Below are positions 8,836-16,190 of a stretch of 55,354 bases of DNA, piece by piece; position 1 is the first letter of the stretch, and each line of letters opens with the position of its first letter. The stretch is from assembly GCA_017962445.1 (NCBI GenBank), contig JAGCVI010000002.1, positions 1-55,354 of the forward strand, given 5' to 3'. A model generated the notes under the pieces. The model was not told the origin of the DNA. It worked only from the letters and a program-made list of their open reading frames with translations, and searched no databases. The position numbers and the translations under genes are program-made. Source of the DNA: Bacteroidales bacterium. GTDB lineage: Bacteria > Bacteroidota > Bacteroidia > Bacteroidales > P3.

Positions 8836-9134
8836 AATCCGTAAAAATAACAGCCATACGGCAAAGCGTATATCCTGATTTGTCGGAGAAATACGAAAAT
8901 CCGATAGAACACACCTGCGATATTAAGATTGGCGACAGCTGGATTGCCATCGCCGGGCGGCAGCCTGAAGGTTTATGCGACAGTGCCTGGCAGTCGATGC
9001 AGCCGTTCGTCGAAAAACTGGCAGCCGGTGAGGGCAACTTCTACGACGGATGGATGAAAAACCCCTACAGCGCAATGATCAGCTGCAACGACGGCTTCAG
9101 ACCCATGAGTTTCCTGATTGAAACAATAGACTGA
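8832..9134 (+). CDS. TIGR04076 family protein of unknown function
   Basis: This 100-residue protein overlaps the UvrA-like gene by 4 bases (ATGA), so the two are translationally coupled. It has CDIKIGDSW near residue 29, the PEGLCDSAWQSMQPFV segment and a conserved second Cys (MISCNDGFRP, about residue 83), the pattern of TIGR04076 proteins. The family's function is not known to me; the paired Cys residues could be redox-active or bind a metal. Confidence 0.85.
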   Translation: MKSVKITAIRQSVYPDLSEKYENPIEHTCDIKIGDSWIAIAGRQPEGLCDSAWQSMQPFVEKLAAGEGNFYDGWMKNPYSAMISCNDGFRPMSFLIETID

Positions 9135-9144
9135 TACAAAAAAA

Positions 9145-9168
9145 GCCGCAACTACACATTGTTGCGGC
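9145..9168 (-). terminator. Intrinsic terminator of the FMN-binding lipoprotein gene
   Basis: GCCGCAA (9145-9151) pairs with TTGCGGC (9162-9168) around a 10-base loop. The A run at 9138-9144 is a T run in the minus direction, so it ends the 9191-9703 gene. It may also stop plus-strand readthrough from 9134. Confidence 0.85.
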
Positions 9169-9190
9169 AATATCAAATAACTATTTATTC

Positions 9191-9703
9191 TTACTTTTTG
9201 TTTTCCATGTAATACTTGAGGGCGCGATGCACGTTCTCAACGACGGCATTGGATGAGTAGGTGGCACCCGCAACGGCATCGACATTGGCATTCAAGGCCT
9301 CGTCAACTGTTTTTCCGTTCCATCTGTCGAGCATACCGCCATTAGTCATATGCTGGAAAAATCTTGGTGTTTCTTCATTGTCCAAAGCTGTCACCTTCAC
9401 CACCTTGTCGTTCTCAATAGTGACAATCAGAGGCGTCGCGCCATTATAACCCTTCACGTCAGCGGCAAGTGATGTTGTGTTGATTTCGTATACATTCCCA
9501 TTTACAGTCATTACGGCATCCGGTTCAGCAACCACCGTCTGCTCGGAAGTCTTGTTGGTTTGTGCAGTTGCACTCTGCTCAGGCGCCTTGGTTGTCTTGT
9601 CGTTTGATGATGCTGAGTCGTTGTTGTTCTTGGCACTGCCGCATGCCACCGATATGGCGACACACGCTGCACATGTTAAAGCTAATAATATTCCTCTTTT
9701 CAT
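9191..9703 (-). CDS. FMN-binding domain lipoprotein
   Basis: From the Met at 9703 this is a 170-residue lipoprotein: signal segment MKRGILLALTCAACVAISVAC with lipobox SVAC (Cys21), a Ser/Thr/Asn linker to about residue 65, then an FMN-binding domain (PF04205 type). The motif DAVAGATYSSNAV near the C-terminus matches the Dxx(S/A)GA(T/S) site where ApbE links FMN to Thr in NqrC/RnfG-type proteins. So it is probably a flavinylated electron carrier outside the inner membrane. A non-ATG start 78 bases upstream would put residues before the signal peptide and is unlikely. No apbE lies nearby. Confidence 0.85.
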   Translation of the reverse strand: MKRGILLALTCAACVAISVACGSAKNNNDSASSNDKTTKAPEQSATAQTNKTSEQTVVAEPDAVMTVNGNVYEINTTSLAADVKGYNGATPLIVTIENDKVVKVTALDNEETPRFFQHMTNGGMLDRWNGKTVDEALNANVDAVAGATYSSNAVVENVHRALKYYMENKK

Positions 9704-9767
9704 AATTCTTGATTTTTGCGTCTTTGGAAACGCAACTTCATCAGAAAAATTGTTGTTTAAATAAAAA

Positions 9768-9797
9768 ATGGGCTCTTTCAATCAAAAAAGAGCCCAT
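9768..9797 (-). terminator. Terminator-like hairpin in the leader of the FMN-lipoprotein gene
   Basis: ATGGGCTCTTT (9768-9778) pairs with AAAGAGCCCAT (9787-9797) around an 8-base loop. In the minus direction the stem is followed by TTTTTTATTT, the form of an intrinsic terminator, 65 bases before the gene start. No minus-strand gene ends here, so it is either an attenuator of 9191-9703 or a stop for antisense transcription. A tiny frame (9817-9843, eight codons with two Cys) lies just upstream in the same leader. Confidence 0.6.
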
Positions 9798-9975
9798 AAA
9801 TACATCTTGAAATTTTTTAGCACGCCATAATAACGCAATACATGGGTTTTTGTTGGGTGCAACACCTTAAAAAATCTTAAATCGGCTCTTTTTAACATTT
9901 ACAAACTTTATCGTCATACAATTACAATAATGATAGAACTATTACGTTATAATAATTTAATATAGCGACACCTTT

Positions 9976-11640
9976 ATGCGACGTATCGTACTAATAATAA
10001 ATATTCTGGCATTGACTTTGTGCATGGGCTCGTGTGCCAAGCAGGGCATGCCCTCGGGCGGTCCAAAAGATGTCACACCTCCCAAGACACGCGCCACACA
10101 ACCTGAAAACAAGACTCTCAGCTTCGCAGAGAAGAGTTTTTATGTGGAATTTGACGAATATGTGGTGCTTAAAGATGCCGACAACAACATACTTGTGTCG
10201 CCACCGATGAAAAACAAACCAGAATACAAAACCAAAGGTCACGGCATTCAGGTTAAAATCAACGACACCCTGCAACCCAACACAACATACCTTTTTCAAT
10301 TCAAAAACGCAATTGCAGACCTTAACGAAGGCAACCTGCTGCCATCGTTCGAATACGTGTTCTCAACGGGTGATGTAATTGACAGCTTGTCGTTACATGG
10401 ACGTGTGTTGGATGCACAACAACAAATCCCGCGAAAAGAGACTGTGACCGTTATGCTGTACGATGCCAGCAAGAAGAATCAGCTGCAGATAGTGTCTGAC
10501 TCAGACAGTGTAGCGTCACCCGAACCGCTGTATGTTACACGCTGCGACAGCACAGGCAGATTTAAATTCAACTACATACGGGACGGAGTATACTATGTGG
10601 TTGCTGTCGAAGACGGTGACAAGAACCTTCAAGTCGGCAAGAGCGAAGCTGTGGCATTCTCCAACAGCCATTACACTGCCACGCCCATGAATGCCACCGA
10701 CAGCACTGGCAAGTCCGACATCGCGCTGAATATTTTCGAGCCTGATGTTTCTGTTCAACGAATAACGGGAAGCGGTTTCGTCAAACAGGGAATGATAACC
10801 GTCAGCACTCTCAAACCGATGCAACAACCTGTGGTCAACGCAGGCACAGAAAAAACGTTCTGTCATCTCAACAATGGACGCGACACCCTGACAATATGGA
10901 CCTTGAATGAAAAATGCGATTCGCTGCGCTTTGTTGTCAGCGACCCGTCGGGACTGCAGGACACACTAAAACTACGCCTACCGACAAGGAAAAAAGGGCA
11001 AGTCGTGCAATCGGATTCAAAGTCTGCCGACATATCGCTTAACTACAAGCAACTACCATATTTCGACACGCTTCGGATAGTTTCTAAAATTCCGTTAGAC
11101 ACAGCCAAATGCTTAACCGACAGTGTGGTCAGTATTCTGCAACTGAAGGACAGCAGTCTTGCTCGTTGTGGCGTGACTTTAGACAGTAGCTTGATGGCTA
11201 TGGCTCTACCCTACCCTTTCAAACAGGGCGAGAAATATCTGATACGCGTAGAGAAAGATGTTTTTCATGACATTTATGGCAACGCTAACGACTCCTTGCA
11301 AAGTGAAGTCAGCGTAACCTCAGCCGAACAATACGGAAAAATCATAATCAATGTGCAAAGCGACAGCCTAATGGCTGAAACTCCTTTGATTGTAGAGCTT
11401 CTTGACGGGAAAGGGAATGTGAAAGCCACCGAAAAGTGCAACGGCAACGCAAAGATAACCTTCAAAAACCTTCTGCCCGACAAATACCGTGTAAGGGTTA
11501 TTGCCGATGAGAACAACAATGGCAAGTGGGACACTGGCGACTACAGCAAGGGTCGACAGCCTGAAAGGGTCATATACATGAAAAAAACCATCGACCTACG
11601 CGCCAACTGGGACTTTGAAGAAAAGATGATAATTGAATAA
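9976..11640 (+). CDS. Ig-like domain lipoprotein
   Basis: This 554-residue exported lipoprotein has a signal segment with lipobox MGSC (Cys20), then the segment MPSGGPKDVTPP and an Ig-like domain of the Big_5/SbsA type (about residues 40-125, ending FSTGDVIDSLSL). Further beta-rich repeats follow, and an EF-hand-like DENNNGKWDTGD near residue 520 may bind calcium. This architecture is common and single-copy in Bacteroidota; its function is not established. It sits directly upstream of a flippase gene. Confidence 0.8.
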   Translation: MRRIVLIINILALTLCMGSCAKQGMPSGGPKDVTPPKTRATQPENKTLSFAEKSFYVEFDEYVVLKDADNNILVSPPMKNKPEYKTKGHGIQVKINDTLQPNTTYLFQFKNAIADLNEGNLLPSFEYVFSTGDVIDSLSLHGRVLDAQQQIPRKETVTVMLYDASKKNQLQIVSDSDSVASPEPLYVTRCDSTGRFKFNYIRDGVYYVVAVEDGDKNLQVGKSEAVAFSNSHYTATPMNATDSTGKSDIALNIFEPDVSVQRITGSGFVKQGMITVSTLKPMQQPVVNAGTEKTFCHLNNGRDTLTIWTLNEKCDSLRFVVSDPSGLQDTLKLRLPTRKKGQVVQSDSKSADISLNYKQLPYFDTLRIVSKIPLDTAKCLTDSVVSILQLKDSSLARCGVTLDSSLMAMALPYPFKQGEKYLIRVEKDVFHDIYGNANDSLQSEVSVTSAEQYGKIIINVQSDSLMAETPLIVELLDGKGNVKATEKCNGNAKITFKNLLPDKYRVRVIADENNNGKWDTGDYSKGRQPERVIYMKKTIDLRANWDFEEKMIIE

Positions 11641-11644
11641 TAGA

Positions 11645-13126
11645 ATGAAGAAGTCGCTCCTCTCCGGTCTTTTCTGGATTCTGATAGCAAACCTGCTCGT
11701 CAAGCCGTTCTGGATTCTCGGCATCGAGGTGGGCGTACAGAATGCCGTGGGAACAGAGATGTACGGCTTCTATATCGGCATCTTCAATATCACCTATATT
11801 TTCAACATACTGCTCGACCTCGGCATTACCAACTTCAACACACGCAACATAGCACAATATCCGAAGCTGATCGGAAAACACCTGCCGTCGATCCTGGGCA
11901 TAAAAGTGCTGTTATTCCTTCTATACATCGTTATCACATTCAGCGTCGGGGCATTACTGGGCTACAGTTCATTGCAGTTCAAGCTGCTGGCATGGCTCAC
12001 CTTCAACCAATTCCTCAACTCATTGATACTATATCTACGAAGCAATTTCGAGGGGTTGCTGCTGTTCAAATGGGACAGCCTGCTAAGCATAATGGACCGT
12101 CTGGTAATGATAGTCATTTGCGGCTTGCTGCTTTGGGCACCACAACTGTCGTCAAACGGTTTTCATTTCACGATTTTCCATTTTGTCTACGCCCAGACTG
12201 CAGCATACGTCATCACAGCTGTCACGGCTGTCGTCGTGTTGATGCATAAGACAGGGTTCCGTGGCATACGCTTCAACAAGCCTTTCTCTCTGGCAATCAT
12301 CAAGCAAAGCCTGCCATTTGCACTGCTTGTGCTTTTGATGGCAAGCTACAACCGTCTTGATCCTGTCATGCTTCAGAAATTGTCGCCAGGAACAAGCGGC
12401 GACTACAATGCCGGCATATACGCAGGAGCATTCCGACTGCTCGACGCACTGACAATGATTGCCTACCTTGTTTCTGTCCCTCTGCTTCCTATTTTCTCGA
12501 AGATGACAAAAGGAAATAAATCTTCAGATAGGAAGACTGAGAACAAGGAACTTGGCGACACTGTGCGGACAATGTTCAGCATAGTAATGGTGTTTGCCGT
12601 CACGGCGGCATGCACGCTGGCATGTATGAACGAGGAACTAATGGGACTTTTCTACAACGAGAACATTAGCGACTATGCAAGAGTGTTTAAAATCATTATT
12701 TTCTGCATTATACCCATTTCGACAACCTACGTCTTCGGAACACTGCTTACAGCCGCCGGTAAGCTTAAGCAGCTCAACCTCTATGCTGCCGCATCGCTTG
12801 CGCTGAACCTTATAGTCAACTGCATCTGCATTCCCCGTTGGGGCGCCGTAGGCAGCGCTTGGGCAGGACTTACAGCCCAGATATTCATGGCAGTGGCACA
12901 GGTGGTTACGGCCATGTATCTGTTCAGAATGCGATTGTCAGCCGGATACATAATAAAACTGGCAGTGTTTACGTTGTTTATTGTTGCCCTAACGTTCTGC
13001 ACACCACACGTAACATGGTGGCTGACACTGACGGTGGTTGGAGTACTGGCAATAGTTCTTGCAATGATTTTAAAACTAATCGATATCAAAGAGATTATAA
13101 AAACCCTGAAAAGTAAAGAAGAATAA
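11645..13126 (+). CDS. Polysaccharide flippase (Wzx/MATE-like, MOP superfamily)
   Basis: This is a polytopic membrane protein of about 493 residues with 12-14 predicted hydrophobic segments. The conserved start (FWILIANLLVKPFWILGIEVGVQN) and the FNLL/ITNFNTRNIAQ loop fit oligosaccharide flippases that move undecaprenyl-linked glycans. The ATG at 11645 is preferred: a TTG 12 bases earlier overlaps the upstream stop and adds only MNNR. No glycosyltransferases are adjacent, so the substrate cannot be told. Confidence 0.85.
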   Translation: MKKSLLSGLFWILIANLLVKPFWILGIEVGVQNAVGTEMYGFYIGIFNITYIFNILLDLGITNFNTRNIAQYPKLIGKHLPSILGIKVLLFLLYIVITFSVGALLGYSSLQFKLLAWLTFNQFLNSLILYLRSNFEGLLLFKWDSLLSIMDRLVMIVICGLLLWAPQLSSNGFHFTIFHFVYAQTAAYVITAVTAVVVLMHKTGFRGIRFNKPFSLAIIKQSLPFALLVLLMASYNRLDPVMLQKLSPGTSGDYNAGIYAGAFRLLDALTMIAYLVSVPLLPIFSKMTKGNKSSDRKTENKELGDTVRTMFSIVMVFAVTAACTLACMNEELMGLFYNENISDYARVFKIIIFCIIPISTTYVFGTLLTAAGKLKQLNLYAAASLALNLIVNCICIPRWGAVGSAWAGLTAQIFMAVAQVVTAMYLFRMRLSAGYIIKLAVFTLFIVALTFCTPHVTWWLTLTVVGVLAIVLAMILKLIDIKEIIKTLKSKEE

Positions 13127-13144
13127 TATCAAACAATAACAGAA

Positions 13145-14029
13145 ATGAAAAAAGCATACGTATTTCCCGGTCAGGGAGCCCAGTTCGTAGGAATGGGTAA
13201 AGACTTATACGACAATAATAAACAATGTCGCGACATGTTCGAGGCTGCCAACGACATCATCGGTTTCCGCATCACCGACCTGATGTTTGCCGGCACCCCT
13301 GAAGACTTGAAGCAGACTAAGGTGACACAGCCCGCCATCTTCTTGCATTCCACCATCCTGGCAGCCTATATGGGCGATAAGTTCCAGCCCGACATGGTGG
13401 GCGGACATTCGTTAGGCGAGTTCTCGGCTCTTGTCGCCGCCAAGGCCATGAGCTTCGAAGACGGTCTGCGTCTGGTCATAGCACGTGCCAACGCCATGCA
13501 GAAATGCTGCGAGGCCCATCCGTCAACCATGGCCGCTGTGCTTAAACTCGACGACAAAACCGTTGAGGATATCTGTGCCAGCATCAACGACGAAGTGGTT
13601 GTCGCCGCTAACTACAACTGCCCTGGCCAGCTGGTAATCAGCGGCACCATCGAAGGTGTCAACCGTGCTTGCGAGAAAGTGAAAGAGGCCAAGGGCCGCG
13701 CTTTGCCCCTCGCCGTAGGCGGAGCATTCCACTCGCCTCTTATGGAGCCTGCACGCGTTGAGTTGTCGGCAGCCATCGAGAAAACCATGTTCCATGCACC
13801 CATCTGCCCCTGCTACCAGAATGTTTGTGCACTGCCCGTCAGCGACCCCGACGAAATCAAGGCCAACCTCAACAAGCAACTTACATCCCCCGTGCGCTGG
13901 ACCGCAACAGTGCAGAACATGTTAAAAGACGGTGCATCGGAATTTATCGAAGTGGGCCCCGGCACTGCACTGCAAGGCATGATAAAACGTGTAGATGCCG
14001 AAGCCAACGCCCATTCGGCCGAGGTATAG
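13145..14029 (+). CDS. fabD: Malonyl-CoA:ACP transacylase
   Basis: It loads malonyl groups onto acyl carrier protein for fatty acid synthesis. The 294-residue protein has the GQGAQ motif (9-13), the nucleophile Ser89 in GHSLGE, Arg114, which binds the malonyl carboxylate, and catalytic His196 in GGAFHSPLM. A C-terminal VGPG motif completes the family pattern. It lies 18 bases after the flippase and 18 before a PspC gene. Confidence 0.97.
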   Translation: MKKAYVFPGQGAQFVGMGKDLYDNNKQCRDMFEAANDIIGFRITDLMFAGTPEDLKQTKVTQPAIFLHSTILAAYMGDKFQPDMVGGHSLGEFSALVAAKAMSFEDGLRLVIARANAMQKCCEAHPSTMAAVLKLDDKTVEDICASINDEVVVAANYNCPGQLVISGTIEGVNRACEKVKEAKGRALPLAVGGAFHSPLMEPARVELSAAIEKTMFHAPICPCYQNVCALPVSDPDEIKANLNKQLTSPVRWTATVQNMLKDGASEFIEVGPGTALQGMIKRVDAEANAHSAEV

Positions 14030-14047
14030 CATCAAACCTTAACTATC

Positions 14048-14251
14048 ATGGATCAGAACGTAAAAAGACTGACACGCAGCACCTCCGACAAGAAAATAGC
14101 CGGTGTATGCGGTGGAATCGCCAACTATCTGAACGTGGATCCTACCGTCGTGCGCATTATCTTCTTAGTGGCACTAATATGTGGCAGCATCGGCTTCTGG
14201 GCATACATAATCACATGGATTGCTGCCCCGGAAGACAAAAACCTGCAATAA
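14048..14251 (+). CDS. PspC domain protein
   Basis: This 67-residue protein is a single PspC domain: a basic N-terminus, the signature KIAGVCGGIANYLNVDPT (18-35), and one membrane segment (about 38-60) ending in WIAAPED. PspC proteins act in envelope stress sensing in Proteobacteria; stand-alone small versions in Bacteroidota are uncharacterised. It ends just before the terminator shared with lptB. Confidence 0.88.
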   Translation: MDQNVKRLTRSTSDKKIAGVCGGIANYLNVDPTVVRIIFLVALICGSIGFWAYIITWIAAPEDKNLQ

Positions 14252-14271
14252 CTAACTGAAAAATAAAGAAG

Positions 14272-14308
14272 ACAAAGAAGCTCAATCCTCTTCGTTGAGC
14301 TTCTTTGT
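14272..14308. terminator. Bidirectional terminator that includes the end of lptB
   Basis: A 14-bp perfect stem (ACAAAGAAGCTCAA at 14272-14285 with its complement at 14295-14308) with a 9-base loop lies between the convergent PspC and lptB genes. The last codons and the stop of lptB are inside the hairpin. Flanking A/T runs on both sides allow termination in both directions. Confidence 0.8.
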
Positions 14309-15043
14309 TTGTTTACGTCCTCGCCACTCGAAGTCGCGACCCAAATATTTCTCACGCACATCCGGGTCGTTGGCCATCTCCTCGGGCGTGCCGTGGTGCA
14401 GCACGTTGCCTTCATAGAGAAGATAGGCACGGTCTGTGATGCGCAATGTCTCGTTGACGTTGTGGTCGGTAATCAGGATGCCGATGTTTTTCTCCTTCAG
14501 GTGAGCGACAATGTCCTGAATGTCTTGTACGGCGATAGGGTCGACACCGGCGAAGGGCTCGTCAAGCAGCAGAAAGCCCGGATCGTTGGCCAAAGCACGG
14601 GCAATCTCAGTACGGCGGCGTTCGCCACCCGACAGCTGGATACCCTTGCTGTTGCGTATGTGCTGCAGACCGAACTCGTCAAGCAGCGACTCCAATTTTT
14701 CTTTGCGCTGGCTTCTGTCCAAATCCTTACGGAATTCAAGTATCGACATGATGTTGTCAGCAACCGTCATCTGCCTGAACACCGAGGCTTCCTGAGCCAG
14801 ATAGCCCACACCCATCTGGGCACGGCGGTACATGGGAAGTTCCGTGATGTCGGTATCGTTGAAGAAGACACGCCCCGAATTTGGCTTGATGATTCCAACA
14901 ATCATGTAAAACGTGGTGGTCTTGCCAGCGCCGTTGGGGCCAAGAAGACCGACAATCTCTCCCTGTTTGACACTAACGCTGACCTCTTTGACGACGGTAC
15001 GCTGTTTGTATTTCTTGACAACTTTTTCGGTTCTGATTTCCAT
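14282..15043 (-). CDS. lptB: LPS export ABC transporter ATPase LptB
   Basis: This cytoplasmic ATPase powers LPS extraction from the inner membrane with LptFG. The 253-residue protein has Walker A GPNGAGKT (35-42), signature LSGGERRR, Walker B FLLLDEPFAGVDP and the switch His (LITDHNV). The segment RAQMGVGYLAQEASVFRQMTV and ERRRTEIARAL are LptB-specific in style. It ends with a charged tail encoded within the terminator stem. It lies 26 bases downstream of kdsD, so the two form an LPS assembly unit. Confidence 0.95.
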   Translation of the reverse strand: MEIRTEKVVKKYKQRTVVKEVSVSVKQGEIVGLLGPNGAGKTTTFYMIVGIIKPNSGRVFFNDTDITELPMYRRAQMGVGYLAQEASVFRQMTVADNIMSILEFRKDLDRSQRKEKLESLLDEFGLQHIRNSKGIQLSGGERRRTEIARALANDPGFLLLDEPFAGVDPIAVQDIQDIVAHLKEKNIGILITDHNVNETLRITDRAYLLYEGNVLHHGTPEEMANDPDVREKYLGRDFEWRGRKQTKKLNEED

Positions 15044-15069
15044 ACAAAACGTGGTTTCAGTTTGAACAA

Positions 15070-16047
15070 TTAGATAATGCCCTCCCTCAGAATGTCGTGA
15101 ATGTGCAGCACGCCAAGATAAGCATCGTTGAAATCGACCACGACAAGCTGGGTGATAGCGTTGGACCTCATTATGTTGAGAGCATGGACAGCATATTCTT
15201 GCGGGACGACGCGTTTGGGGTTGGGCGACATAATGTCGGCAGCTGTGAGATTGCTGACATCGCGATGCTGTTCCATCATGCGCCGTAAGTCACCGTCGCA
15301 GATGATACCGACAATTCTGCCATTATCGGGAGTGTCAACAACCACGGTGCATCCCAAGCGTTTGGAGGTCATCTCTAAAACCACATCCCTGATGGATGTT
15401 GTCGGAAGCACCTGTGGTTTCTCATTTTCGCGATAAAGGTCGTCGACACGCACATAGAGCTTCTTGCCCAAAGCACCGCCTGGATGATAGCGTGCAAAAT
15501 CGCGAGCCGAGAAATTACGGCACTCAATAAGAGCCACTGCAAGGGCATCGCCCATCACGAGCTGAGCGGTGGTGGATGCCGTGGGAGCCAGGTTGTTGGG
15601 ACAGGACTCGTGGTCCACCGAACTGTTAATCACTATGTCGGCCTGCGACGCAAGGAACGACGATGTATTGCCGACAATGGCTATCAGGCTGTTGCCAAAG
15701 TTTTTAATCAAAGGAACCAATACCTTGATTTCAGGAGTGTCGCCACTCTTGGATATGCATATAACCACATCATCGGGCTGCACCATGCCGAGGTCGCCAT
15801 GGATGGCGTCAGCGGCATGAAGAAACAGTGCCGGAGTACCAGTGGAATTGAAGGTAGAGACCATTTTGTTGGCAATATTGGCACTTTTGCCGACACCCGT
15901 TACAACAACGCGTCCACGGCACGAAAAAATGGTTTCGACTGCCTTCACAAAGCCATCGTCAACGTATTCAGCAAGTTGTGCGATAGCTTTTTTTTCATCG
16001 TTAATAACCTGATAAGCAATATTTTTTATTTCTTCTGGCGTTCTCAA
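15070..16047 (-). CDS. kdsD: Arabinose-5-phosphate isomerase (KpsF/GutQ/KdsD family)
   Basis: It converts ribulose 5-phosphate to arabinose 5-phosphate, the first step to KDO of LPS. The 325-residue protein has a SIS domain (about 35-190, VTGVGKSANIANKMVSTFNSTG and CISKSGDTPE) and two CBS domains (about 205-325). No ATG or GTG is available near the N-terminus; the frame opens at a TTG at 16045-16047, and the next Met is about 60 residues in, inside the SIS domain. So TTG is the likely start, which may lower expression. Confidence 0.92.
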   Translation of the reverse strand: MRTPEEIKNIAYQVINDEKKAIAQLAEYVDDGFVKAVETIFSCRGRVVVTGVGKSANIANKMVSTFNSTGTPALFLHAADAIHGDLGMVQPDDVVICISKSGDTPEIKVLVPLIKNFGNSLIAIVGNTSSFLASQADIVINSSVDHESCPNNLAPTASTTAQLVMGDALAVALIECRNFSARDFARYHPGGALGKKLYVRVDDLYRENEKPQVLPTTSIRDVVLEMTSKRLGCTVVVDTPDNGRIVGIICDGDLRRMMEQHRDVSNLTAADIMSPNPKRVVPQEYAVHALNIMRSNAITQLVVVDFNDAYLGVLHIHDILREGII

Positions 16048-16057
16048 ATCAAAAAAA

Positions 16058-16089
16058 TTTTGTCGTTTAGAAAAATAAACGTAACTTTG
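16058..16089 (+). promoter_or_regulatory. Bacteroidetes-type promoter of recQ
   Basis: TTTG (16058-16061), 19 bases, then TAACTTTG (16082-16089) match the consensus exactly. The implied transcript starts about 95 bases before recQ. It overlaps the region just upstream of the divergent kdsD start. Confidence 0.8.
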
Positions 16090-16190
16090 TAAACAATATT
16101 TTCATTTTTTATAACGCCACTCCGTCTGGAAAATTATAACAAACTAAAACTTTATTTATCTTAGCCCCGCAAGGCCGACTCAAACGAACT

